Shown here: piece by piece, positions 35,901-44,732 of the stretch
Layout: the number at the start of each line of letters is the position of its first letter
Numbering within the stretch: the first letter of the stretch is position 1
NCBI RefSeq assembly: GCF_014133895.1
Contig: NC_050727.1
Coordinates: 1,116,001 to 1,180,000 of the forward strand
From: Torulaspora globosa
Taxonomy: Eukaryota > Ascomycota > Saccharomycetes > Saccharomycetales > Saccharomycetaceae
Reading direction: 5' to 3'
DNA: 64,000 nt
Translations under genes and position numbers: made by a program
Notes under the pieces: generated by a model
Told to the model about the DNA's origin: nothing
Database searches by the model: none
The model's input: only the letters and a program-made list of their open reading frames with translations

Positions 35901-35978
35901 GCGATGATGCGCTTGTCCGGCCGGACAATAGTTAGAGAACAGGCCCAGAACGAAATAATATGATAAGCTAACTTTCAA

Positions 35979-36479
35979 TCACTCCGGTTTTGGAATTGCT
36001 AAATCATGCCAATTGCTGTTTTGTACCATTGCCATTCTTGTAATCTTGTGGTTGAAAATTGATCCCGAAACTGAATTTGAACCCTCGAAAGTTGGGGTCT
36101 CATCTGAATCTTCTAGGCTACCGTTCATATCTTTAGCTCTCATGTCCATCGGCCGTTGGAAAGTGGCAACACCATTGCTATCCAGCTGCACATTCTTAAA
36201 GAGGTTCCAATCGTCCTCATCGTGAAAGTAGTCCCAATACGTGTTTATAGTGGATTTTGCACCATTGTAACTTTTTGAATTGCCGTCACTAGCATCGAGC
36301 TTTTGATCCGCCCCATTGGCGCCATTAGAACGGCTCCCTTGCTTGTTCACCAGGTGGTTGTTACCGATCCCTTGCTCATCTGGCGGCGGCAATTCATCCT
36401 CGTTCCATTCGCTGTACAGAACCTGATGTGAATCAACAAGATGATGGTACTGGAAGTATGAATCACGATAGCCGCTCAT
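35979..36479 (-). CDS. SWM1: Swm1 (Apc13), anaphase-promoting complex subunit
   Basis: 166 residues (170 in S. cerevisiae). Swm1/Apc13 stabilises the association of TPR subunits in the APC/C and is needed for spore-wall maturation. The N-terminus SGYRDSYFQYHHLVDSH, followed by acidic EWNEDELPPPDEQ, is the conserved APC13 signature. The middle is Asn/Ser-rich, and NTYWDYFHDEDDWNLFK resembles a second conserved element. Position between HSP78 and EXG2 agrees with YDR258-261, although the intervening YAP6 is absent. The ATG at 36479 was preferred to an in-frame TTG. Confidence 0.85.
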   Translation of the reverse strand: MSGYRDSYFQYHHLVDSHQVLYSEWNEDELPPPDEQGIGNNHLVNKQGSRSNGANGADQKLDASDGNSKSYNGAKSTINTYWDYFHDEDDWNLFKNVQLDSNGVATFQRPMDMRAKDMNGSLEDSDETPTFEGSNSVSGSIFNHKITRMAMVQNSNWHDLAIPKPE

Positions 36480-36703
36480 AGCCAATGTGAAAAGTGGTGA
36501 TTAAGTGGAAACTCCTATCGCCTTTGACAGTGATAGTCTTTGTGGCATTTGATTTCGATACTTACAGCACATTTTACGAAGAATGGCTTATAGCGTCACA
36601 AATTACTGACACACTAGCTGTAAAATGCTATAGTTTATACTATTGGAAGGGTCCCCTTGCAAAGTGTATAAAATTTTATATTTGTGGGAGTATCAATTCA
36701 CAG

Positions 36704-38326
36704 TTATAGGAAGATGCATGCCAAAGCCACAGAGAGCATCGGGGCTAGCATTAGAGTTTTTATCGTGAGACTGATAGGTTGAACTTGAAGGTCTGAAAAT
36801 GGTGCGCGCAGGGCTACTGCTGCATTCTTAGTTTTGGTGCTTGTAGCAGTGGCTTCCTTTGATAGTGATTTTGAAACCGAAGGTTTCAGGGTTCCGTCGA
36901 CTTGGAAGTATGTATAATTGTCAAACGGACTTGGAAATAGACCGTTTTCCTTCAGCTTCAAGTAGTCCCATTCAGTGGCGTTTTCTGTCTTCCAATTCCA
37001 GAAGATCCATCCTGAAGTCTTCATTGAGTAAGTAGCTAACTGGGCCTCGATGAACTGTCTTACTTGAACCCGATATTGCGAGTTCCAGGCGGAGGCGGGC
37101 AATTGAGATGAACATTTTCCGATTGGAGGGCCCGATGCTGTGAAATTAGTGGTGTTGTAGTAGGATCCGTCGTACCGAGATCCGACTCCAAGGCCGTTCA
37201 GCCAAAATGCGCAGTCAGTGATAGCTCCAGACCACTCGCCAACCACGGCCGGATGGTATGGCAGCTCCTGATGGACAGACTCACCGTAATTTATAATGTT
37301 GATTATCCTCTGGTATTGGGTGTTGTTTAGTTGCGAGTCTGTAAACACTTCGTAGTGATGGTGATCAACCAAGATATTCTGCTGGCTGTAGGTTAAATTA
37401 CTGATGTTCAGATACTTTGACGATACGTTCTGAAATTGAGGATTGAAATGCAAATTCCAATGACCGATTTCTTCGAAGGCATCGTGAATAACAAAAGTAG
37501 TGTTATCATCAGAGGTCTGCTGCTGTTTGAACATTTTGAAAGCTTCGTAGTAATACTTTGTCATGACATCAGAATCGAGTTTGGGACTCAAAGGCTCGTT
37601 CATAATTTCAATGCCAACTACGGGACTTTCGCTGTTATTGCTCAAATATGACTCGAAAATCGATTTCCATACGGCTAAAGTTAGGCGTCTGGATTCAGAG
37701 GTTGCAAGCCAACCCAGCTCTGTTGCATACAAGTCCCTATGGCCCGAATTGTCGAAACCGTTCTGTGACGATGGTGCGCCGTGCAGATCGATCCAAACAT
37801 TCAGACTATATTTTTGAGCCCAACTCAATGCTTTCTCCAGATATTTCAACTGCAAGCCATTACCCACATAAGGATCATGGTAAGTTATGTTCCCCACGTA
37901 ACGATCTGTTTCATTATCTTGCTTCCATGCCCAATAGCCTATTGGAATCCTGACGAGGTTAAACCCATCATCGCTGATTTTTTTAAAATCTTCCTCATTG
38001 ATCCATGTATCCCAGTGATCCTGCAGCAACGAAAGTGCCGATTCATATCCAAGCGCTTCACACAGTGTATATTCATCAACTATACTAGTAGGGTTCGTCG
38101 TATTCTCAGCCAACCAAAGAGCTTGCTCGTACAGAGATGGCGTGATATACGGCTCAGTTACAAGCCAGCCTCCAACGGTGATACCCTTCACAGATATCGT
38201 GCTGTTGCCGTTGTAATAAGAGTTGAATCTCTTCTGCAGATCCTGCAGTTGGGCGGGCGAAATAGCTTCATTAGACCCCAATACAACACTGATTCCAATA
38301 GCGAGCGTAATTAGCTGATTGAACAT
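36704..38326 (-). CDS. EXG2: Exg2, GPI-anchored exo-1,3-beta-glucanase (GH5)
   Basis: 540 residues (562 in S. cerevisiae). It is a cell-wall/plasma-membrane exo-beta-1,3-glucanase. The N-terminal signal peptide is about residues 1-20. The GH5 barrel contains GVTVGGWLV-like TVGGWLVTEPYITPSL, RIPIGYWAW, NVWIDLHGAPSSQNGFDNSG, the acid/base Glu in EIMNEPLSP, and the nucleophile Glu in VVGEWSGA. Many NxS/T sequons are present. The C-terminus ends in a short hydrophobic segment after a Ser/Thr/Lys region, as in a GPI signal. Position corresponds to YDR261C. Confidence 0.93.
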   Translation of the reverse strand: MFNQLITLAIGISVVLGSNEAISPAQLQDLQKRFNSYYNGNSTISVKGITVGGWLVTEPYITPSLYEQALWLAENTTNPTSIVDEYTLCEALGYESALSLLQDHWDTWINEEDFKKISDDGFNLVRIPIGYWAWKQDNETDRYVGNITYHDPYVGNGLQLKYLEKALSWAQKYSLNVWIDLHGAPSSQNGFDNSGHRDLYATELGWLATSESRRLTLAVWKSIFESYLSNNSESPVVGIEIMNEPLSPKLDSDVMTKYYYEAFKMFKQQQTSDDNTTFVIHDAFEEIGHWNLHFNPQFQNVSSKYLNISNLTYSQQNILVDHHHYEVFTDSQLNNTQYQRIINIINYGESVHQELPYHPAVVGEWSGAITDCAFWLNGLGVGSRYDGSYYNTTNFTASGPPIGKCSSQLPASAWNSQYRVQVRQFIEAQLATYSMKTSGWIFWNWKTENATEWDYLKLKENGLFPSPFDNYTYFQVDGTLKPSVSKSLSKEATATSTKTKNAAVALRAPFSDLQVQPISLTIKTLMLAPMLSVALACIFL

Positions 38327-38720
38327 GATACAAAGTTAATTGTGTATGATCACTGATTTCTCCTTGTCGTTTTTTAACTTGCTGATCTAAACGGTCACAA
38401 CTCAAGATCTTGTCAACATTAAATCACCGATCAAAACGGATATTCCTCCAGTCGTATCTCTTAAGCCAATATGGTTTAATTGACCTCAGCAACCGCCTGA
38501 CAAGCTAGCAATTCCTTGATTCTTAGGTAAGCTTTAGATATTAAATATCTGTGTTATAAGCGCGACGCGCGCTGAGCCATAATTTGCATTGCAACCACAC
38601 AGTTAAACTGGGTGGAAAGTCCATGGAACAGTTGTAGAAAGGCTTCTAAGCAACTAAGTACTAAGTTATCGGCGTCAGGAGATTTAGCAGTTTGTTAAGT
38701 TGGCTAGCAAATCTCGATGA
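38327..38720. other. Divergent promoter region between EXG2 and DFG16
   Basis: About 390 bases with no ORF of note. The CGCGACGCGCGC run near 38561-38572 is the only conspicuous GC-rich patch. Confidence 0.45.
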
Positions 38721-40406
38721 ATGCTCGGATGGACATTTCTGTGGTTCATACTTCTGGTCATTGGTCTTCGGAAGATCGAGGCTAGGGATGTCATAGAGGA
38801 TAATAAGTTTCTCCTTTCTCATGTTTTGGAAGAGCAATTGCTGATTCCTTATAATAATCAATGCGAAGCGATTGTTTTAAATGGTGGATTTCTTACCTTA
38901 GGGAATGATACACGGAGCAACTATACATTGAACTATCCTAACCTATTCATAACTTGTGCGAATGACAGTGTGCCGGGCCAAAATAACTCTTTAATGCTGA
39001 GACATCTAGCGGCAGTGTTGAGTTCGCCTTCAATCCAATACGATTTTAACAAACTGTTAGGCAAAGACTGCTTTGAAAATAGCATTTTGATAATTGCATT
39101 TGCAACTTGTGCCGTGTGTATTGGTACGTGGATGGTGTACCTGGTCTTAATGCTCTTACCGTCAGAGAGCCGGTTAAGTTCGAGCTTGTTGGTACCATTT
39201 TATGTGTTGTTTTCCGCCTTCTACGATACTGTAATACTGGCCAAGACAGTTGAGACGATTTTCAAGGAGCAATACCGCGATAACGTGCAAGATTTCACCT
39301 CTTATGAGCATCGTATCGTCGGTGGAACCGCTTTCAGGGTCGGTTCCATCATTAGTAACGTTCTACTCTATGCGAATTGGACGATGATTATCTACTACAT
39401 GTTTCACGATAAGAGGAAGATCACTACCGGTTGGCTCTGGCCGCTTTTCACCAGCAGAAATAAACTGATAATCGTTGTTGGTATGCTTCTTACCGTGGTG
39501 GACACTGTTCTCTACGCTGCGGTAACCTTCTATGAGACAACATCTTTGAGAATTATTCTAACAACACTGGACTTCATAATTTACACTCTGTTTTGTGGTC
39601 TGACTTCCTTCTTTGTTTGGCATGATTTTAGGTTCATATTGGCACCGCAACGTATGCATTCTAATAAGGGCAGCGAAGTGAAAGATACCTTCTTGCTTAT
39701 TTGGAATGACTACCACGAAACGATCCCTTTGCTTGTTTACAACATTACACTATTCGGCTTGTTGTTCTTTACTAAGGTGTACTTCACAATCATTTACACC
39801 TCAGAGCACAGATGGGAATTTAAGGTTGTGAGGTTTCTTCAATTAATCATCACAGTCAGCGTTTGGGGTTTGATCGGCGTGTTAGAGAAACGAGAGTTAA
39901 TATTGAGCAAACAGACTGTTTTGGGAAGGAAAATAAACGATAACAATGAATATTTCTTTGATCCAAAATTAGCATATACTCAGCGTGATACAAACGAGGA
40001 CTACGATGAAAACGCCTCTGGAAGGTCTCATAACGGAGAAGTAGAGGATACTGAGGAGGGTCGTCGAAGCGGTTCATCTCTAAGAAAACCAAAACAAATT
40101 TGGAGATCTCAAATGCAAAGAGCTAAGAATCTTAGGAAACTTGGTCGAATCAGAGGCAAACGCTTTCTAAACGCGTTGACCGGTTTTACCAAAGCAGGCA
40201 GCGAAATAAATGTCGATGCCTATGGGCGCAATAGAGAATCCCAGGTCCCGACAGCCAGAAACGCAGCCCAGTGTGATGCGAGCGATAAGATGGCCTTTGC
40301 CGATGACACGGTTCACGACCTGGAATCAGCGTATGAGGGAAAAAGAGCTAGCGTTGAGACAGAATTGGCGAGAAACTACATTTACGAGTATGATAATAAC
40401 GACTGA
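38721..40406 (+). CDS. DFG16: Dfg16, PalH-type seven-helix sensor of the Rim101 alkaline-pH pathway
   Basis: 561 residues (619 in S. cerevisiae). Dfg16 acts with Rim21 and Rim9 at the plasma membrane to start Rim101 processing in response to alkaline pH or lipid asymmetry. A signal-like N-terminus (1-22) is followed by an extracellular domain with NxT/S sites. Then come about seven hydrophobic helices between residues 115 and 400, including IIAFATCAVCIGTWMVYLVL, and a long charged cytosolic tail (about 415-561) rich in Arg, Lys and Glu. Position matches YOR030W. Rim21 is a related protein, but the synteny favours Dfg16. Confidence 0.87.
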   Translation: MLGWTFLWFILLVIGLRKIEARDVIEDNKFLLSHVLEEQLLIPYNNQCEAIVLNGGFLTLGNDTRSNYTLNYPNLFITCANDSVPGQNNSLMLRHLAAVLSSPSIQYDFNKLLGKDCFENSILIIAFATCAVCIGTWMVYLVLMLLPSESRLSSSLLVPFYVLFSAFYDTVILAKTVETIFKEQYRDNVQDFTSYEHRIVGGTAFRVGSIISNVLLYANWTMIIYYMFHDKRKITTGWLWPLFTSRNKLIIVVGMLLTVVDTVLYAAVTFYETTSLRIILTTLDFIIYTLFCGLTSFFVWHDFRFILAPQRMHSNKGSEVKDTFLLIWNDYHETIPLLVYNITLFGLLFFTKVYFTIIYTSEHRWEFKVVRFLQLIITVSVWGLIGVLEKRELILSKQTVLGRKINDNNEYFFDPKLAYTQRDTNEDYDENASGRSHNGEVEDTEEGRRSGSSLRKPKQIWRSQMQRAKNLRKLGRIRGKRFLNALTGFTKAGSEINVDAYGRNRESQVPTARNAAQCDASDKMAFADDTVHDLESAYEGKRASVETELARNYIYEYDNND

Positions 40407-40979
40407 TTTTTTAACGGGCACTCGTTCTCAATCCGGTGTCAAGGGCCAATTTTCTCTTTCGCATGACCTCGACGTGCTCCTGATGATCTATATAAACATT
40501 TCTAATATTCAAATGTCAATGAGCTTAAAACAGTTGATTCGTTATATTGCAGGAAGCGAAGAGGGTGGGAGGCATGAGAAGGTCTCTTGCTTATAGGTGG
40601 AAAAGAAAATTTTCTTCCAACGTCTTATAAGCGCAAGTGGTTTAGTGGTAAAATCCAACGTTGCCATCGTTGGGCCCCCGGTTCGATTCCGGGCTTGCGC
40701 ATTTTTTGCAACCACAATGTGGTTTGACTTCCGGAGAAGACAGTGTGCTGCGACCAGATGCGACGTAATGCACTCATAAGGTCTTCAAAAACCGCAATTT
40801 CGACATAACCAATTTCGCCATTGTTTCGACTAACGTTCTTTAGCACTGCTTCACGTCACATTTCTCAGAATCCGGGTAAGGGACTTTGTTAAAGGCGAAG
40901 TTTAATGGGACCCCTTCGATAGGTTTCATTCAACTTGTATACAAACCAGACAATCCCAAGAATATCTGAGGTGCTGTTC
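40407..40979. other. Intergenic region between DFG16 and the YDR262W ortholog, with a tRNA gene
   Basis: About 570 bases containing tRNA-Gly and the promoter of the next gene. S. cerevisiae carries the metallothionein gene CRS5 (YOR031W) at the equivalent place; no cysteine-rich short ORF was seen here. Confidence 0.5.
40631..40701 (+). tRNA. tRNA-Gly (anticodon GCC)
   Basis: A 71-nt tRNA starting GCGCAAGTGGTTTAGTGG and ending GGGCTTGCGCA. The acceptor stem is GCGCAAG/CTTGCGC, the anticodon loop reads TTGCCAT with GCC, the T loop is GGTTCGATTCC, and a run of six T follows (40702-40707). It has no intron. Confidence 0.97.
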
Positions 40980-41855
40980 ATGTTCGGTTCTACACGCTTA
41001 TTACTTTCATTTTCAGTGATACTGTCTTTACGCTTTGTTTTGCTGCTGGGTTTGACTGAGGCAAAGAATATAGTGGGCATTGAGAACTTTCACGACGAAA
41101 GCGGCAGATTGCACCGTCGTTTCTCCTCAGATGACTCAATACTGCAGGCTCGTGATGCTAAAAGACTGCCTTTAGACATTGACAAGGTTATGGAAGAGAA
41201 TAGCAGATTATTCAAGCGTGACCCCAAGAGGCTACCTCTTGACATAAACGCTATCATTGAGGAGGAGGAGAGGATTGCAAAAAGAGATCAAATGAGAAGC
41301 CAAAAGGATTTTAGCGCTGGATCGAAGAACTTGCATATCGCTCCCGTTTCTCTGGATTCTAAGCTGACGTCTATGAAGGAGACAGCAGTGTTCTTCAGCT
41401 ATATTAGAGATGATGTACAGTTATCGGCCAAGTTGTGTGATGAGAACGAAGACTTGATCATTATAGCACCCTCAAACGATGCTATCTCTAAATTAAGCAA
41501 GAAGCCTTGGGGGTTTCCTCGAGATGTGGCATCTTTGGAGGCCAGTGAAGCCACTGAAAGGGAAATCGACAGTGCCATCAGACGGAACATTTTGCAATTT
41601 GTAAGATCTCATGTGGTTGCTTACGATGAAAGTCATTCACTCGATGAATACGGACCTGGTTGCATTACGCTTAAGAGTCTGGAATTCGAAAACTCATCTA
41701 ATCAAGACACTAAGGGAGATATCCTATTGAAGAAACAAGGTGATTCTTTTTATGCGGCTTCTGTAGTGTCCAAAGATTTTCACAAAGTTCAAAAGGTCGA
41801 GACTGCCGTCAACGGTGTTGTGCTGGTTATCGACTCATGCTTAGAGAAGCCATGA
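40980..41855 (+). CDS. YDR262W ortholog, secreted/vacuolar fasciclin-like protein with Lys-Arg repeats
   Basis: 291 residues from the ATG at 40980. A signal peptide (about 1-28, LLLSFSVILSLRFVLLLGL) leads a region with a near-perfect tandem 22-residue repeat. Residues 61-82 and 83-104 both begin KRLPLDI and end with KRD, so each copy is bounded by Kex2-like dibasic sites. Residues of about 130-291 look like one fasciclin domain: TAVFFSYIRDD, DLIIIAPSNDAISKL, RSHVV, and GVVLVIDSCLEKP. The S. cerevisiae counterpart has no established function; its GFP fusion is reported in the vacuole. Position between EXG2 and the EXO1 region matches. The domain call is fair; a role is not known. Confidence 0.8.
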   Translation: MFGSTRLLLSFSVILSLRFVLLLGLTEAKNIVGIENFHDESGRLHRRFSSDDSILQARDAKRLPLDIDKVMEENSRLFKRDPKRLPLDINAIIEEEERIAKRDQMRSQKDFSAGSKNLHIAPVSLDSKLTSMKETAVFFSYIRDDVQLSAKLCDENEDLIIIAPSNDAISKLSKKPWGFPRDVASLEASEATEREIDSAIRRNILQFVRSHVVAYDESHSLDEYGPGCITLKSLEFENSSNQDTKGDILLKKQGDSFYAASVVSKDFHKVQKVETAVNGVVLVIDSCLEKP

Positions 41856-41973
41856 TTTCATAAATTAAGTTAGCTTTTTAGGGTAGCAGTATATTGTTTT
41901 AAGAGGAAAGGGAGGTTATAGTGATTTTCGGTCATGTTCCATTACAGATATATTTTTCGCTAGAATAGGCACT

Positions 41974-44436
41974 CTATTCTTCAAAATCCGTCGTATCGTC
42001 ATCCTTGTCAATACTTTCGCCATCAAGCTTGTCATCGTCCAACTCTTCAGTGTCGTCGTCGAACTGCGTTAGTGAGTCGCATAACAACGATTTTTCTATG
42101 CAGTAGGCAATCATTCTGGATCTCAACGAGAAATTCACTATATCACCTGGAGAAGACCCTAACCAAACTCTGACCTCACCGCAAGCAGTCTCTAGCATCA
42201 TCGAATGTTGCCTAAAGCTTGATATATTTTCAAAGACAGAGTTCAGCATCAAGTACATTGAAGTAAAGCCGACCATAGATATCGAATTCCTCCAGATTTC
42301 CAGCACCTGCAAGGGCATCCTCTTCAAAAGCTTTTCGCATTGATCATATTGTTTCAGTTCAATCAAGCGCCTAACAATCGATCCGTAAAGGACTAGTTTC
42401 TCATTCAAAAGATCTTCCAAAGTTTCTTCTTTGTTCGCCCTAATCCATTTCGAAAGCTTATCGCAGCTTTCCTTATCAGGTCTGAGGAGGCAATCGAGAG
42501 CAAGGTACTTCTCAGGTATAGACTTCAAAATCTCGTTGTGGCGAAACTCATCACCTCTGAAACTGCCAATAATGCCATTCCATTTATTGAAGTCACTGCT
42601 AACCAGCTTCTCGAGAAGAGAAGACAGCATATCTTCAGTTTGCTCCTTCAAGATGTATGAATTTAGCAGAGAGATGAATTCTTTCAAGTCGTATTCTTTT
42701 TCATCGCTTGACAATACTTTCAAAAGTTTTGAGTTGTCCAAGGTCATTTCCCTTCCGACAGTAGTGATATTGGTGATCATATCCCACTCCAGTCCCATTC
42801 TCAGTAAACCTTTACTTTTGACGTTTGCGGCATTGATTTGATTTCTCAATCCTTTCCATAATTTATCAACATACTTCTCAGAAAAAGCCGACCACGGAAG
42901 ACTGGATTTCTGAAAGTAGACTCTAATGGCAAAACATTTAGCAATCTTTGATTCGATTCGTTCCATCGAATTCAACCTGTATTTCAGCCTGTTGATTACG
43001 AGCGTTTTCCATAAAGTTTGCTTTAGGTGATCTATCGAGTCGAACTGAACTGTATCTTTGGTTGCAAATATCGAAGAGGTCTCTGAATCGTGCTTCTTTC
43101 CACTGTTTTTGCCAGCAAACAGCAAGCAATTAAGAAGGTAAACACCAGTGATGAGAACTAGCGACAGCCTTAACAATGAAAAGATTGAAGACTGTAAGTC
43201 AATGGTGCCATATGAGTTTAATATTACAAACCCGTTTTGGGCAGAAAAGCGAAACACAGGCATTGCGAAAAGGGCGCGAGCAGCTCCCATATCTCCGCCG
43301 TTCTCACCAAAACAAGTGGCCCCCATTGTCAGAGCCATGCCACCCATCAGAATTTTGGAGGCGTAATCACTGTTGTAGTAGCTGTTGTTATTTGGAACAG
43401 CATCTTGCTGTCGCGATGATGAGGGTGGTGCTTCACTATACGTGGGCGACCCGTAAAATTGACCATGGAATTGGCCAGCGATGTGGGAGGGAATAGTATT
43501 ACTGTTATTTGTAGCGCGCTGGCTACCTGGTATTATTGCTGGTGCAGCAGCGGCCAATGCTGCTGTTGGTGCTGTTGTTTGCTGATACAAGTTATCTTGT
43601 CTGGGAATATTATCTTTCAACTGCTGATTTTCAAATCGGTATGCGGCACACTTAGACTCGAGATGCTGTATGTACTCGATAGTCTTCATCAGAATTGAAA
43701 CTTTGTTCAGTTTTCTTGCGGGCTCCAATCCATCTAAATCTTCCGCGTCTTGCGCCAATATGGGCATTCCACGGCAGTTCTTATGGGCAAATCTGAGGGT
43801 GGGTACAATCTCTCGCAGCTGAAATATCTTATCATTAATGTTTGTTCTATATTTCTTCTCGATAATATTGTGTGAAATCTTCTCCTTACGCTTCTTACCA
43901 ACTTTGCAGCTTGTTTCATGCATTTCCACAGATCCCATGCTCATGCCACTCTCGTCACGAACTAATTCATCATTTAAAAAGTCAACGAATTCGTTCTTAG
44001 TAGCTGAGGAGGACGACTGAGAAGCGGAAGGAGTTACAGAGATCGGGAAGATGGGCGAATACTCAGATTTAACGGCACTTTCGGAAGCATCAAATACTGC
44101 CCCACTCGCTGGATCCCGCTGCTGATTCTGCTGCTGCTGTGGCTGTTCCTGGGATACTGGTGCGACGCCAAAGTTGATCGACTCGTCGTAATCACTAAAA
44201 TCAAACGGAGACTCCAGCAAACCACCTTCCTTATTTGTAGACTCTGCTAACTGCCTTTCTTGAGACATATTATGGTATGATTGTAACGATTCTGGTGTGA
44301 TACTGGCGGTGACTCTCTGGTTCATTGGCGAAGGGTCCTGGTTGGCGTTGCGGTTATTGACAAAAGGCCCAAGATCCTCTCCATCACGACCGTGAAACTG
44401 GTCCTTGAAGAAGAGATCTGCAATGGTGCTACTCAT
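41974..44436 (-). CDS. HMS1: Hms1-like bHLH transcription factor of SREBP type, with membrane segment
   Basis: 820 residues, nearly double S. cerevisiae Hms1 (434). The basic helix-loop-helix lies at about 181-262 and starts KKRKEKISHNIIEKKYRTNI. The tyrosine Y196 replaces the usual bHLH arginine, which is the SREBP-family signature. The N-terminus is acidic and Gln-rich (QEQPQQQQNQQ), as in an activation domain. Two hydrophobic segments follow, weak at about 361-376 and strong at about 416-442 (FSLLRLSLVLITGVYLLNCL). The last 370 residues are helical and charged and end in an acidic tail, in the place of the fungal SREBP C-terminal domain. Position (YOR032C, beside EXO1) fixes the ortholog as HMS1; membrane tethering is inferred. 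Confidence 0.85.
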   Translation of the reverse strand: MSSTIADLFFKDQFHGRDGEDLGPFVNNRNANQDPSPMNQRVTASITPESLQSYHNMSQERQLAESTNKEGGLLESPFDFSDYDESINFGVAPVSQEQPQQQQNQQRDPASGAVFDASESAVKSEYSPIFPISVTPSASQSSSSATKNEFVDFLNDELVRDESGMSMGSVEMHETSCKVGKKRKEKISHNIIEKKYRTNINDKIFQLREIVPTLRFAHKNCRGMPILAQDAEDLDGLEPARKLNKVSILMKTIEYIQHLESKCAAYRFENQQLKDNIPRQDNLYQQTTAPTAALAAAAPAIIPGSQRATNNSNTIPSHIAGQFHGQFYGSPTYSEAPPSSSRQQDAVPNNNSYYNSDYASKILMGGMALTMGATCFGENGGDMGAARALFAMPVFRFSAQNGFVILNSYGTIDLQSSIFSLLRLSLVLITGVYLLNCLLFAGKNSGKKHDSETSSIFATKDTVQFDSIDHLKQTLWKTLVINRLKYRLNSMERIESKIAKCFAIRVYFQKSSLPWSAFSEKYVDKLWKGLRNQINAANVKSKGLLRMGLEWDMITNITTVGREMTLDNSKLLKVLSSDEKEYDLKEFISLLNSYILKEQTEDMLSSLLEKLVSSDFNKWNGIIGSFRGDEFRHNEILKSIPEKYLALDCLLRPDKESCDKLSKWIRANKEETLEDLLNEKLVLYGSIVRRLIELKQYDQCEKLLKRMPLQVLEIWRNSISMVGFTSMYLMLNSVFENISSFRQHSMMLETACGEVRVWLGSSPGDIVNFSLRSRMIAYCIEKSLLCDSLTQFDDDTEELDDDKLDGESIDKDDDTTDFEE

Positions 44437-44732
44437 CCTTCGGCTTGAATCCGTACTGATCTCTCTAACAATCGTTTTTGTGACTTGTTTATCTTTTGTG
44501 GTCCAAATCGCATGCCTTCTCCTTCCAGCTCGATATTACAAATTTTACTCGAGATTATCGGCTCTCACGAACAATCGAAATTCCCGGGTTTCCCGGGATC
44601 AGATCGTACGAGAATTAAATTCCGGGGACTTCGTCCAGAACGATCAGGATAGTCTTAAGAAAAATAGCCGCCGACGTGAAGATCTATATGTATTTTATTG
44701 AGGAGACTCCTATTACATGGGTACTTCGACTA

